Below, in pieces: positions 32,605-45,037 of a DNA stretch of 64,000 nt. A program made the position numbers and the translations under genes. Within the stretch, counting starts at the first letter, position 1; each line of letters opens with the position of its first letter. The DNA is taken from the NCBI GenBank assembly GCA_002105175.1, contig MCGE01000007.1, forward strand, positions 1,550,001-1,614,000, given 5' to 3'. The DNA comes from Absidia repens (Eukaryota; Mucoromycota; Mucoromycetes; Mucorales; Cunninghamellaceae). A model generated the notes under the pieces. That model did no database searches and was not told where the DNA came from. It saw nothing but the letters and a program-made list of their open reading frames with translations.

Positions 32605-35216
32605 TCAGGAGGATCCAATAGCTTGAGACCGAGGGGAGATTGCGTGCCACATTCGACCGTATAGAGTCACTGACCTGCCAATACGCCCATTTCCAACTGT
32701 CCTTGCGTCTAATAGTGGATCATTGTTTGCATCGTTACCGTCACCATCAGTACCATCAGAGCGAGGTTGTTCGATAGCGTGGATACATCCCTCCTGCTGG
32801 CAAGTGGCGTCTTCCGATCGTTCCTGGAACTCCTGAGAATGATGCCGATGATCGGTCGATAATTCGATTTCTGCCAATTGTACCTTTGTTGCCGCTAAGG
32901 ATGTTTCCAGATGATAGATTTTTGCCTTTAAGTAACTTGTTGATTGTTGCTGCTGTTGTTGTTGTCGACATTCCTGCTGCTGCTGCTGCTGCTGCTGTTT
33001 GTTATTTTGTTCCTCTAATTGTACCATCAGTCGACTGTTTTCCTGCACCAGATCCAACCATTTTTCATCATAGCGTTGTTTGTCTTGTAAAAGGTCTTCC
33101 ATCTCTGATGTCATTCTAACCAATTTGTCCATCAGCGCCATTTGTCCTTCATTCATCATATCCAAGCGGGATTGATAGTCTTCCACTTCCTGCTCCAGTC
33201 GTTCGCATTGTTGTTGGGCTTCGAAATGGTGCACCTTGTTGCGCACAAGCTCCGCTCTTAGCATATCCTCTTCCTCCATATATGATGTCATTGTATTAGA
33301 GAATACGTCGTCGTCGTCGTCACCAGTATCCCCATCATTGCTGTATATCCTGAAGAGGTGATTGTTGCTGGTCATTTGTAGGCGATGTGACTGCTGTGGA
33401 TCGAATGGTGCTGACCATGATGACAGTGATGATGAGGTTTCTACAGAAAGGACTTTTTTCATCGGAGGTGGGGGTGCAAAGTTGAGGAGTGTCGTTGCTG
33501 ATGATGAAAAGGATAGTGATTTTTTATGTCCGCTGATCGATGCCATGTCACTGTTGCTGCTGCAGGAGATGATCCTTGAGGGTGATTTGCCACAGCTCGC
33601 CAAGATTTCGCCATCGCACGGAGATTGATATTGCTGATCGTCATCGTTATCGACACCGTCACCATCATAGACATTGTTGAGCGTAGCGCCTGATACTGAA
33701 TGTTCCATGGTGGGTAACGTTTGATGATGTCGTTTTTCCAATTCCATGATAGTCATCTTCAATGCATCCCGTTCGTTTTCGACATCCTTTTTATCCATTT
33801 TTGTCTCAAGCAATTCATCGATCGTTCGATTGTGTTCCTTTTGAAGTTGATCCAGTGCTTCCATCAGTTCTTGAATTGGGGTATGAACTATAGCGGTTGT
33901 GGCTGTGGAGGAGGGCGGTGGTATTTCTTTTGTTGCAGTACATTTTGTTGCGTCGTTACGGGTGTCCGTGTCTAAGTAAGTATCATTGTCGCTGTAGATA
34001 AAATCATCACCATGCCCACCAGTTGTGTATGATTTCTTGGATGGTGTATTGGCTGCTGACATTTTTGTTCGTTTTGATGACTTGCGCCTCCGCCAGAAAC
34101 GACCTATTCGAGAGTTGCCAAGGGCTCGTTCTGTTTGGTGTTTTTCTTGTTGGTCTTGTTGCTGATAACGCTGTTCCAGTTGACCCAATGTTTGTCGAGT
34201 GATCTTGTTGGAAAGAACCATAGCATCGTTTATGACATCAGACCAGTCATTCGAATAGGGAGCGCAAAGTTTTCTTGTTGTCATACAATCCAAAAGATCT
34301 TCAAATTCATTTTCCAGCAAAATAACATGTTCTGACTTTTGAAGCATCGCTATCGCCACCCGCATTATTGTTTCAGTAGCACCTTCGACAAAGAGCATAT
34401 CATATATTTTTGCCACCAATTCCATAGGAAAAACATAGGCAAAGATCGTAAGAAACCATTGCGAGGCATACATAGCTGGATGGATAGAGTGTTTGTCCAG
34501 GTGATTTGCAAGATCGGGTATATGTTCTTCAAGAAGACAAGAAAATTGATACAAGCGCAGTTGAAGGCCTTCCATCTTCAAAGTAAACATACTACGCATT
34601 CCATAGGTTTTCATGATCCTAAAAAAAAAGACAAGTTAGTACACATAGCACCCCCCTTCAATGTGACTACAATGCAGGATACATTTTGAGAGGAGTTGCT
34701 TACCTTACAAAAACGCAAAAGGCTTGGGGTTCAGGCATCTAAATTAAGTGTCAAAAGAAAGGAATAAATGTTAGTGATCAGTATTTACATCCATCGTCTT
34801 TTTTTTTCCTTTCTGTGCAGGTGTAATTCTCTCCTTACATTCAACAATAGTGGGCCAACTAGAAAAGCCAGACCCTGACAATATCCAACTTGAGCATCAT
34901 ACAAACTGTACGCCACCAAAATACGACATAAAGCCATTTGACCAGGTCCATTTTCTTGCTTAAACATATCAATACCAGGAAAAGTTCGCGTGAGATCACG
35001 TTGAATGATGCGTTCGTAAGGTGAATGATCGTCACAGAGTTGACCATAGATCGTCTCCAAATGAAGGCTGACTGACTTGCTATTGGTCTGCCACACTAAT
35101 CCACGGGGTGTACAAGAAAAGGAGGTTGCAGTGTTAAGTATAGAATGAGTGGCGGTGGAAAAGTCAGCAAATGTGTTCCTCTTGTCGCCATGTTGTTCCT
35201 TTTGTTGATCGTACAT
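32605..35216 (-). CDS. TBC-domain Rab GTPase-activating protein (GYP5/EVI5-like)
   Basis: Stimulates GTP hydrolysis by Rab/Ypt GTPases in secretory traffic. Three exons: 35216-34839, 34738-34704 and 34618-32605 (808 aa). The TBC domain (about 36-240) has the Arg finger in IIQRDLTRTFP (Arg77), the Gln finger in VGYCQGLAF (Gln114), MKTYGMRSMF, MYASQWFLTIFAY and YDMLFVEG, closest to yeast Gyp5 and animal EVI5. After a basic stretch (RRRKSSKRTK) come Ser/Asp-rich spacers and long coiled coils with a Gln-rich insert near 670. The domain's usual opening G-I-P-x-x-L-R-G is only partly present (CTPRGLVWQ), so an upstream exon could be missing. No acceptor site precedes the chosen ATG and an in-frame stop lies further upstream. 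Confidence 0.88.
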
Positions 35217-36130
35217 CAGTTTCGTTAGACAAAGTAATACGATGTCAAATTGTTGTTTGTTGAGAAATTATTACAGCCGAGGAAAGTGCGTAGGGATAGA
35301 ATATCGTCAATGAAAAATAATATGAATATATAAAATAGGGAAGGAAAAGAAAAAATAGGGGAAAGAAAAAGGAAGGAAAAAAAAAAGTTTGTCAGGCGTA
35401 TTTTTGAAAAAAAAAAAAAATCCAAGGAGCATAAAAGTAAGATCGCACCAATGATTTGAAAAAAAAGGGACCGTACATAAATTTGCTGCTGTGATTCCAT
35501 TATCCATCCAATATAATAGTGTATAGTTTGCTTTTTTATATTAAAAACATGAATAGACACACAGTATATGGAGATAGAGAGCTTGACGTACCAGTTAGGC
35601 GGCGGGACTTGAATCGACGCATAATGGATTGACCCTTTTTCTATGAAAGTGCCCGTTTGATACTAGAGCACCGTTATTATATTATTATTTTTTTAACATT
35701 ATAGAACATTATATAAAGTAGACAACTTGAGCTGATTTATTATTTTTCGCGGCTATACGATATAATGTGGTAGGCCTGATAAACAGGTTGCCAATATTTT
35801 AGACGAGTGAGTTTACCCCCGTCCCGGCATTAGGCAAGAGTAAATGGTAAGCAGGAATGAATGTAATCGAACGATAAAAATTACCAGCGAGACATTAATC
35901 TGTAGTGTCGTTAAGGTAGCAGTATACAATAGTCATTTTTATTGTACATATTTAGCTTTATTTTTCTTAACAAATAGTCTGCTTTATATCATACTGCCAT
36001 ATTTATTCTCCGCCACTTCGAGGATAGAATAAACTTTCCAGGCAAGGGCGTCACGCTTATATTTTTCTTATTTTTTAAATCTCCACTCGATTTTCTCTTT
36101 TTTTACATTTCCTTTTCCACTCATTTTATC
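35217..36130. promoter_or_regulatory. Divergent region Rab GAP / PAM17
   Basis: Between two divergent genes. A/T-rich with A-runs (35375-35425). A C/T-rich tract directly precedes the PAM17 start (36075-36130). No gene and no named promoter element was recognised. Confidence 0.45.
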
Positions 36131-36807
36131 ATGTCATTGCGCCTAGCTTCAATTACACGTCAACATATCCAAAAACGACAACCCAGTACGTTGCTGGTAC
36201 GAGGCTATACTGATTCTCGTACTTCCACCATTAACAACAACAGCAACAACAACCAAGCTTTGATTCCTACTTGGAACGATTATTTCAAGATTCGGTCAAG
36301 ACGCCGTTTATTTGAGATTGCTAGTTACGCACCTAGTACTATCTTCCCTGCAGCCTTTACTGGATCCTATTTCATGCAAATGCAAATTGATCCTACGACA
36401 ACCATTATTGGTATGGATCCTTTGATGGCTGCTGGCATTGCCACTGTGGGTGCGGTAAGTAAAGAGAAAGGGAAAAGTGGGTAACTTCACACATATTTTA
36501 CTAAACAGTTGTTCACTTCTTTCAGGGCTTTTGTGGATTTTTGGCTGGCCCTGTATTTGGGGATGTGTTTTTCAAATTGTTGAATCGAAAATATGTCCCT
36601 GAAATGGATGCTCGTGACAAGGCGTTCTATGAACATATCAAAAAGAACCGTGCTGATGCTCGTCTCAACTCTATTCGTAATCCTGTACCTGATTATTATG
36701 GTGAAAAAATTCAATCGGTGGCTGATTATCGATCCTGGTTACGAAAGCAAAGGGAACACTATCGAAAAGGTGTCTTTGGCGGTAGCGCTGATGAACTGGA
36801 CAATTAG
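36131..36807 (+). CDS. PAM17: Presequence translocase-associated motor subunit PAM17
   Basis: Inner-membrane protein that helps the import motor assemble on TIM23. Two exons, 36131-36454 and 36526-36807 (201 aa, matching yeast Pam17 at 197). The N terminus MSLRLASITRQHIQKRQP is a mitochondrial presequence, followed by a short Asn-rich insert. The conserved core TWNDYFKIRSRRRLFEI, two hydrophobic segments (APSTIFPAAFTGSYF and LMAAGIATVGAGFCGFLAGP), MQIDPTTTIIGMDPL, and the signature RNPVPDYYGEKIQSVADYRSWLR all match the family. Converges on TVP15. Confidence 0.95.
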
Positions 36808-37025
36808 AATTGTATTAGATTGTAGTATTAATACGGAGTAATATTAGAATTAGTATATAATAGTGTGTGGGTTATTATATTAGTAGTCATGAATATTAAT
36901 TTATAGTATTGGTTGATCTCTTTTAGACATGCATTTTTTATGGGGGATGTTGGTGGGGAGGGGAGATTTATTGATTTGATGAACGTTTGAATTCTACAAT
37001 AAAAAAAAATGATTTGAATTTATGT

Positions 37026-37832
37026 CTACATTATATGTGATTCGTTTTGGATGTATGTCTTTTGTGGATAATGAGTGACTTCTTGGTGTGGTGTGTACAT
37101 GGATGGATAGTTACTGTTATTATTATATGAATGAGGCGGGGTAGCAGCGTGACTAACAGGGGATGAATAGTTGGGATAAGGTGAATTCACAACGGGATTA
37201 CTATTTTGATAGGGCGAAGACATTGGTTGTGGTGGTGGTTGCTGTGTTGACTGTTGCGGTTGTTGCTGATATGGATTCAAACCAAATGATTTTTCAAAAG
37301 CTGAAGGGCTCATATTGTCAGGAGGGGCAACTGACGGAACAAAATGGCAAATTCCAAAGATCACGCCAATGATGATGATGATTATCCCACTTGCCATTGA
37401 TAAAGCATTGTAATTTAAAATGATACATCCCATGAAAATATAAAACAGAGCTCGACCCAATAGTGAAAACATGAATGATGCAAATTGGGTGATCATTTTT
37501 GGCAGCTTGACTTCAAAAAGTATGGTGATAAGACCAAATAAACTTCAAATATACTAATATTAGTTATCTGAATGCCCGCTCTCCTACGCTTTATATCAAA
37601 TTGATACAAAAAAAAAAAAAAATAGACTTACATGGAATAAACACCTAGAATAAAATTCGGAAAACCTATGATATGCCAAAGGGAAAAAAAAGGAATCAGT
37701 TCATTTTTGACAGGTTACATAATTGAAGTTATGCGTACCCCCATTCAAGATCAAAGAGACACCACCAATGATCATAAAGATAGCTGCAATAAAGTTTACA
37801 AGGCGAAGGATGGTCGAGGTTGATACAGGCAT
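37026..37832 (-). CDS. TVP15: Golgi membrane protein TVP15 (COPI-associated family)
   Basis: Tetraspanning Golgi vesicle protein. Three exons: 37832-37739, 37665-37632 (34 bp) and 37542-37026 (214 aa). Four hydrophobic segments: ILRLVNFIAAIFMIIGGVSLI, FPNFILGVYSILFGLITILF (joined over two splices), FASFMFSLLGRALFYIFMGCI and ASGIIIIIIGVIFGICHF. The pattern FEVKLPKMITQFASFMFSLLGR is the family hallmark (Pfam COPI_assoc). After the last helix follows a cytosolic Pro/Gln/Asn/Ser-rich tail of about 85 residues, longer than in yeast Tvp15. Role in Golgi traffic is inferred from family. Confidence 0.88.
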
Positions 37833-38649
37833 TTCAAAATAAAATAGAATAAAAGCAGGGAATAAAGATATCAAATGGATGACAATAAATCTATAAAAAA
37901 GAATAAAAAAAAAGATCCATCGGTGCTTTTGTTACATAAACAGGTATCTGTGCCACAACGCATTTATATGTTCCTGGATGATTGAAAACCCCGCGTATTC
38001 CTTTTTGCCGGGTATGTACCCTTTCTACATCTAATATGGTACTGTTAGTAAAAGAGACTTGTTGAATTTACTGGTTGATATCTTTCAAGTGTAGTTTATT
38101 GGTGAGTAATTCCATACTATATACACATCAGTCACGAAGAAGTTAATGTTAGCCTTTTTTTTTATGGCATTTACGTACACGACCAGTGTAACTAATTATG
38201 GAAATAGCAAGACACCATTGTTTCAAGAAATCGTCTGCCAAGAGAAATTTGGTGGGTATTTCACACTCCGGATTTACTTTGTCGGCGTCAGTGTACGCGA
38301 GACTGACCATATTTTTCTCAACAAAGTGTGACCAAATTAAGGTGTATGCAAATTCAACATCCTTGTTATTATTGTCAATATAGTTTTGAAAATGTAATAC
38401 CTAGAATTAGTATTGATATTATCTTTTCATCAAAAGTACTGTAATAAACGTTCTGACACTCGACTAGAGCCTTGGGAAATCCTGCATTGTTTTTATTAAT
38501 TATGCCATACGCAATGAAAATAGTGAGCTGAGTGGTGTGGGTATATACAGTCCGCCTAGTCTATTGGAGAAAGTAATATTTTATAGGGAAGGCTACGCTG
38601 GTGGCACAGCCTAGGTCAATTAATATGAATGGCAGAGCGGGGATAGAGC

Positions 38650-39443
38650 CAAGTTTCATATGAAGTGATCTAGATTCGTAAACCAGTCGCTGGGATTCTT
38701 GGGAAAAATAGTCATAGGGATAAGCTGGAAAGGAGATAATATATAAGATAATAACAAAATATTCATTACAATGACTTTGCTCATCATATAATGGGTCAGA
38801 ATATGGATAATAAAAAAAAGTATACTTTATTTGATAGAGCATGGTACATACTAAACTAAGGGAGCAGGGTTCATTGTAACAAGGGATCTAATGAAAACAG
38901 CATGAGGGAGACTATTAGGTATTCTAAAGTATGATCAGCATTAATCTTCAGAGAAGTCATATATATATGGTGTGCAGTTAAAGCATGAGAAAGACTGAAA
39001 GGGTATCTTTAGTGAAGAATAACAAGAGTCAACCCTAATGAAAAAGGGTAATGTTGGTGACAAAGGATCTATTGCACATCACATGAGAGAGACAAATGGG
39101 ACATTTTTCATTGAATCAAGTAAAACACAAACATATTTTATTGAGATGTAGATGCCCGCTATGGACAAAGTAAAACTAAGCTAAGCTAATGAAGGCTTTG
39201 AAAAGCCAACTTATGGTGGCTTCAGATTCTAGATCCAAAATGAAAGGGTTTCGCCATGCATCTTGTAATCGCTGACCTGAGAACCCTTCTAAACTAGTCC
39301 TGACGCTAATCTTCGTCCAACACAATATTATAAAAGTTGAATGGTGAAGAAAAAAATGAAGAGAAAAAAAAGAAATGAAAGAAAGAGAGACCCCCCCAAA
39401 AAAAAAGAATGAGAATAAAACTTCACGTGGTCGGTATTTGAAA
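38650..39443 (-). repeat. Interspersed element, copy C
   Basis: Minus strand: TTTCAAATACCGACCACGTG (E-box at 39424-39429, same 20-bp spacing), TTTTATTCTC, a C/T tract, ATTCAACTTTTATAATATTG, the core GATTACAAGATGCATGGCG then AAACCCTTTCATTTTGGATC (about 39237-39272), GCCTTCATTAGCTTAGC, CAATAAAATATG, and three modules with TGTCTCTCTCATG, AGTCTTTCTCATG and AGTCTCCCTCATG. It ends in TCTGACCCATTATATG and CCAGCGACTGGTTTACG. Confidence 0.82.
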
Positions 39444-39784
39444 TTTCCCCTCTGGTTTTTTCCATTCAGTAACGACAGTAACGACGGCATGGCAGCTGCC
39501 CCGTCGCATAAAAGCAGTATCCCCTCTCAGAATCGGGATGATAGCATGGGAATTCTCTTCTCCTAATGTAACCACCACGATATATTTGCACTACCATCGT
39601 CAGTAGAAGAGAATAGTTTTCGGTTTACCGTAAAATAGCATACCGTATTGTACCCTCCTTCATTGTAGAACAGTTTTCGCTCTTATTTTATGTTTATTCG
39701 ACAATAAAAAAGCTATACAGTATCATATTTAATTAAACTGTATGATACTGTTGTAGCCAACGTTAAACTAAAACGACGACACCA

Positions 39785-39870
39785 ACAAGAGATCTATTGT
39801 ACAATTCATGAGAGTGACTAATGAAGAATTTTTTATTGAATCGTGTAAAAATAAAGACCTGTTTGTCAGA
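39785..39870 (-). repeat. Module fragment of the interspersed element
   Basis: On the minus strand this reads TTCATTAGTCACTCTCATGAATTGTACAATAGATCTC, the same word order as one downstream module of copies A-D, without the core or E-box. Confidence 0.55.
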
Positions 39871-40229
39871 TCATATCATAGGCACATACTATTATATACT
39901 AATCCTGTAGAGAATCTTTACCGTATGTGGTGATGTGTTTATTCTAAGCTCGCACTGAAAGAAAAAGGAATGGATTGGCATCCTATACATCGAACTTTAG
40001 TTTTTACCGCATCTTATTTTAAGATGGTATAATGTGTCCCTTATCGATATATGGCCTCATCCTTTTTTAATATGATATTTGCAATCTTTTTCTGGTAGAA
40101 TAAAGAGATTCCACAACTACACCCATCATAATTGCTACATTTTTGGCAATTGGCGATGATCGATAATGGTGATCCAGTTAAATTACATTGTACTCAGGCG
40201 CAATTTTATTAATTTTGTCTACACGAATA

Positions 40230-40255
40230 ATATATATATATATATATATATATAT
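40230..40255. repeat. (AT)n microsatellite
   Basis: Thirteen uninterrupted AT dinucleotides in intergenic DNA. Confidence 0.9.
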
Positions 40256-40769
40256 CAATTTGATTACTTATACACATATACTGCATTAGTCCCTATAAAT
40301 TGCTCTGGATATGCTTTGAATCATATTTTGGAAATAAATAGACGATATCAATCAGACTAACACATCCTTCAAAAAGACGACGCTACTGTTTGAACACAAA
40401 CGTACATGATAATATCCCAATTCCAAGGTCATGAAAAACTACAATATTCTATATATGAGTTATCGAGCGCTGTACACCCATGTCACGGAAGTACTCTATT
40501 CCCTTTATCAAACACACAATCATATATTATTCCCATGAGCCCATCTCGATAAATACCCTCGCTTTCAAAATCATAAAAATCAATGAAGTCAAAATATACT
40601 ACGGTTTATTTCATTTATCAAACCTTTTTTTTTTTTTTTTTTTTTTTGGTAAATTGAAAAAACAACAACAACTGTACTAAACTAAAAAAAAAAAAAAACA
40701 GGCATTGGACGGTTGGAGGTGGAGGATAAATAATGAACAATAAAATAAAAATATAGAGGGTAACTAAAA

Positions 40770-41856
40770 CTACAATTTGGATGAGGTGGATTCATTGGCA
40801 ATAACAGCATGACCATTGGTAAGGACCACGCGATTTCCAGCACGGCCCACAAAGATAACATCAAAAGAGCTTGCATCTCGGGGTACCTTCCACATATCAA
40901 TAGTCACAGTTTCACCTGGTAAGACAGGGCTAGCAAAGCGAGCAGAGATAGACTTGAAACGGTGACGGTCGTTACCGGCAAATTGTTGGGTGATGGCATG
41001 ACCGACACGGCCATAGGAGCAAAGACCGTGCAAAATTGGTTGAGGGAGACCGACACTTTGGGCCACCTTGGGGTCAGCATGCAATGGATTGAAATCACCC
41101 GAGAGACGATACAGCAAAGCTTGATGAGTACCGGTATGGAAATCAACAGAAGCATCAGGAGAAGAAGCACGGTCCGCAGGGGGTTTGTACGACGCCGCCT
41201 TGGGTCCCTTGGGTCCACCCCATCCACCATAACCACGCACAAACATTTGACTATCCATGCGGCAATAATGGACATGGTCTGTTTCACCATACAAGTCAAC
41301 GGTTGAAGAGATCACCATACCAGAGACTTTATCATATACACCAGTGCATGTTTTGACCGCTTTGAATCGTCCACCGACAACAGGGAAAGGGTTCACCACT
41401 TCCAACGATTGTTCACCATGCACAATGCAGTCAGGGTTATAAGGAGGGATACCAGGAATAGGTCCACCAGCACTGAAACGCTCGGTAAAGACATTCACGT
41501 CCCAGTGGTCCGATTTGAGTAAGAGCGATAAAGCGTAAGTGGGCAAGGGTCCAAACTTGGGATCTACAGACAAAAAAAAAAAAAAACCAAATGAGTTTAT
41601 CGTGGGATAGACAATTTAGGTGTTTTGACTATTACCGTTTTCATAAAGCCATTGTAAATCGGTGTCAGGCACACCAACTGACAGAGCATATAATAAAAAG
41701 TCACGACGATTGCAAGCTACCTACAAGGCGTCAAGACGAGTAGTGAGATAAAGCCGTTCCTTTTAATATTGATCGCGTTTCTCTCCACATTCTTACCACT
41801 TCACTCGATTTGTGCCCAATGGCCTTTTCCACATCCACTTTATATCCTTCAGGCAT
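40770..41856 (-). CDS. Peroxisomal enoyl-CoA hydratase 2 (MaoC-type)
   Basis: Hydrates trans-2-enoyl-CoA to (R)-3-hydroxyacyl-CoA in peroxisomal beta-oxidation. Three exons: 41856-41797, 41720-41636 and 41563-40770 (312 aa). It has two hot-dog folds. The C-terminal one carries the hydratase-2 signature YRLSGDFNPLHADPKVAQS with catalytic Asp205 and His210, then PQPILHGLCSYG. The protein ends in SKL, a peroxisomal targeting signal 1. In most ascomycetes and in animals this module is the C-terminal part of multifunctional Fox2/MFE-2, whereas plants have a free-standing ECH2; this one stands alone. I see no dehydrogenase or SCP2 part nearby. Confidence 0.92.
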
Positions 41857-42101
41857 TGTTATTTTTGGTGTTTTTGATGTTCGTTGAAGGAAAAGAGAGA
41901 AAGAGAGAAATAAAAGAAGACTTTATATATAAAAAAAATTGGCGGGGTGTGAGAAAGTCCCTGATTTTTGAAGCCGAAAAAATTTCTGTCTTTCACATGA
42001 TCGCTACCCCACACTTTTTTTTTAGGGCATTAGGCGACCTTTTTTAATCACTTTTAGGAAAGATTCCCATTTCCGCCGCACACACCATAAACACATCTCA
42101 T

Positions 42102-42149
<48 letters not shown>

Positions 42150-42257
42150 GAATGAAAGAGTATAAATAGGAGGATTTTATTGGCAAGATAAAAAAAGAAC
42201 ACACTCCATCAGATAGAGAAGTAAGAAAAAAAGTGAATAAACTAATATATATCTAAA
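41857..42257. other. Intergenic: hydratase promoter and PRP3 3' flank
   Basis: A 400-bp spacer. An uninterrupted run of 43 A lies at 42106-42148. The TTTATATATAAA palindrome near 41923-41935 may act as a TATA element for the hydratase gene (start 41856). No gene was seen. Confidence 0.5.
42106..42148. repeat. Homopolymer A43
   Basis: Forty-three consecutive A on the plus strand. The true length is uncertain because such runs are prone to sequencing and assembly error. It lies about 110 bp after the PRP3 stop codon. Confidence 0.85.
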
Positions 42258-44273
42258 CTACATATCCGGTTGTCGCATAGCCAATTCTTCATCAGTAGCC
42301 ATCAGGGCAGCATCCCAATAGTTTTCAGCATGCCATTTGGTGAGTTCCAGTCGCGCCATTTTTTCACTTTCAAACGACCGTTCAGTAAATTTCTTGAAGG
42401 CCTTGTTTTTGACTTGACCATGCCACACCAAGTAGCACTTGTTCTCTCCATCCATCATATATTTGTTGGTATCTTGATCTACATCCATGTTGGCCAAATT
42501 TTTGGGTGCTGGCATATCATTCCAATCAATCCGCCGTAACATCAATTTTTTGTACGCCTTGACACTTTTCGGTCCGCCTTCCACAATCACCATATGACAT
42601 TTATGATGCATGATCACAATCCCCGTCAGTCCATATTGTTGTGCGTTCATTTTAATTTTGTATAGATGTTTTGGGTGAGAGCAACTCTTGATCCTATTTT
42701 TTTTTTAAAAAAAATAGTTAATTTTACATTTTCTTTATACAGAGTCTATTTTTCACATGTTTTGTTTTTGGATTCCTTACTTGAATACCGCCACTTCATT
42801 TCCAGAACTCTGATCATTCGCCATTCTAGACTTGAGCTTTTCCCTTCGTTCTGCCGGTGTCAGTTTACGTTGTTCATTCGCCTTTTCATGTTGCTTTTGT
42901 CGTTCTTCCATTTCCTTGCGCACCTTGGCTTCCACTTTGGTTGGATCCTGTATAGCCGAGTCACCGAGCACCTTCATCAAATTGCTAATCTTGACCTTGG
43001 GTGGATCAGGAGGTAATAAGCCCAGTCGAATCTTATCCTGTTTGTCCTTTTGTGTTTCATTGCGTCGTTGTCGTCGTAACTTCTTGCGTTCCTTCTTGGT
43101 CAACATCAGGGCGCGTGACGGCGGCTTGCCATTCATTTCGCTAGGTGCTTGTATGGGGACTGGATGATGCACGTAGGAGGTTATCAGTGAGGTCAATTGC
43201 TGAGGATCCACCACATGGACGTTGAGATCTTGATAATCTTGATTGGGCAAAAAAGGCACATCCCACCATTCGGCAACAGGAGGAGGATCTTTCTTCAAAG
43301 TTTTGTCCGAGATGTCCATTTCCGCTTCCATACCCGCTTGTCGCACCTTGGCCGCCACTTCTTCCTTGAGTCGTTCCAATTGTGCTTTGGCTCGCTCTTG
43401 GTTCGCTTTTTCGATGTATTTGCCTGGCTGTACGAATCGTAAAGAGGTTCTAGCGCGTCGTCCTTTGGGTGCATTGTTAACTGGTAGTGAGGGATCGTAG
43501 TATGGGTTTTTGGTTGGGTCCGTAAACGATTCAGGCGTCGATTCAATCTTGAGAGTGTTGGGTTTGCTGGTGGTCGATGGTGGAGTGCTTTTCGTTGATC
43601 CTGTTGGTGACTGTTTTGACGGACTTGACACTAAGCGAGTGTTTGCCTATAAATATATATATACATAGATATATATATATATATAATAACATAGATAGAA
43701 GAAATAGACGTCAGTACAAGAAAGATGTTTTTATGAAACAGTCGATGTTTGATTACCTTAAGTTCGGTTTCACGTTTTGGGATGATACCTTTATCCAACA
43801 TGGCCCTTAGATCAAAATTCCCTGAAGAATCGAGAGGCATAGGTGGAGGAGCAGCAGCTCTTTGATTGATCTACATATATATACAAACATATTAAAACGG
43901 TTAGACCTACAAAGCCTTTTCCTCCATCAGCTGTTTCCTTTAGATACTTACTTGATGACCTCCAGCCTTGATCCGATTCATAACCTCGTTTTTCTTGCGT
44001 TGGATTTCGGATAGACTGAGACCGCTCACAGGAGACGATGTTGCTGGTTGAGTAGATGGTGGAGGAGTCGACACAGGTGGCGATGGTGTTGGACGAGGAG
44101 ATGCTGCATTGCTATTTTGAAATCTTGCTAGTTTCGCTAAGACCTCTGCCCGTTTGGCAGCAATAAGAGCGGCAGCCTAATATTAAAAGTATCATAAAAT
44201 AGATATTAGATACACATAAATCCAATGATATGCACTTATGTGTAGAGTTTACCTGACTAGGATCCGACGACAT
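42258..44273 (-). CDS. PRP3: U4/U6 small nuclear ribonucleoprotein PRP3
   Basis: Core protein of the U4/U6.U5 tri-snRNP in pre-mRNA splicing, binding the U4/U6 duplex. Five exons: 44273-44253 (21 bp), 44176-43952, 43870-43757, 43646-42781 and 42693-42258 (553 aa). The middle PRP3 domain contains RRARTSLRFVQPGKY, EWWDVPFLP, HPVPIQAP, MLTKKERKKLRRQRR, KIRLGLLPPDPPKVKISNLM and VEAKVRKEMEERQKQHE, all diagnostic. The C-terminal ferredoxin-like domain (DUF1115) reads YGLTGIVIMHHKCHMVIVEG, LMLRRIDWND and KCYLVWHGQVKNKAF. The N terminus MSSDPSQ is followed by a Pro/Ser-rich linker. The gene is divergent from DPP3. All phases agree. Confidence 0.95.
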
Positions 44274-45037
44274 CAATATATGTTAGATAATTATTGATTT
44301 TTGTAAAAAAAAAAAGAAAAACAGAAAAAAAAAACAACGCAAGAACTGCGGGCAAAATTTTTTGGCGACATCGAAAGAGCGGGGTTTAAATGATATTTTT
44401 TGACTGTAAGACTTTTTTTGTGTGCTTGCCCAACTGTATGCTATTAGCATTGAAAGTGTAATTATTTGAGCGATATTCAAACAAACATTCACACCATATT
44501 AAGAATCACACATCTGTATTCATGAGTTCTAAAAAAATATTGAGGCAAGTCATCGATTGGTATGGTATAACTGTTCCTTCATTGTAAACAAGTTAAAAAG
44601 GCGTGACAATGAATATTTATTTTGCACTTTATGTATTAATGAGATGCATAATATAGTATAATAAAGAAAATTTTGATACCGTATATATTACATTAAATAG
44701 TTGTTGCTCTTGAAGAGAACATGCATGATGATACATTGATTTAGTCTTACCTAATCATTTCAGGCAGCATGATGACACTTTTTAATGAGGTGTTCCCAAT
44801 ATATAATTTTGCCGAATGTCAAACCCCGACTCAAAAAAAAAAATCGTAACACTGGTGAGATTCACCTAAAAAAAGAAAAAACTGTCTTTTCCGGATTTTT
44901 TTTCCCCTTTCCCCTTTTTCTATTTCTATTTCTATTTTTTTTTTATATTCATTCTTCTCTTTTCCTTCAACATTCTTTCTTCTACTTTATTTCTCAGAAC
45001 TCGTCATCAAACGAGAAAACTATTGACGCCAAGAACA
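44274..45037. promoter_or_regulatory. Divergent region PRP3 / DPP3
   Basis: A 760-bp A/T-rich region between divergent genes. A very long pyrimidine-rich tract (44885-44990) precedes the DPP3 start. A TTTCTCAG acceptor-like site at about 44991-44998 leaves open an untranslated first exon. No named element was recognised. Confidence 0.45.

Larger units (their letters stand above)
37833..40769. other. Longest gene-free region, holding repeat copy C and a fragment
   Basis: About 2.9 kb between the TVP15 promoter side and the 3' end of the hydratase gene. It contains element copy C (38650-39443, minus), a module fragment (39785-39870), an AT microsatellite (40230-40255) and a T23-like tract (about 40625-40648). 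No protein gene is supported. Confidence 0.55.
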
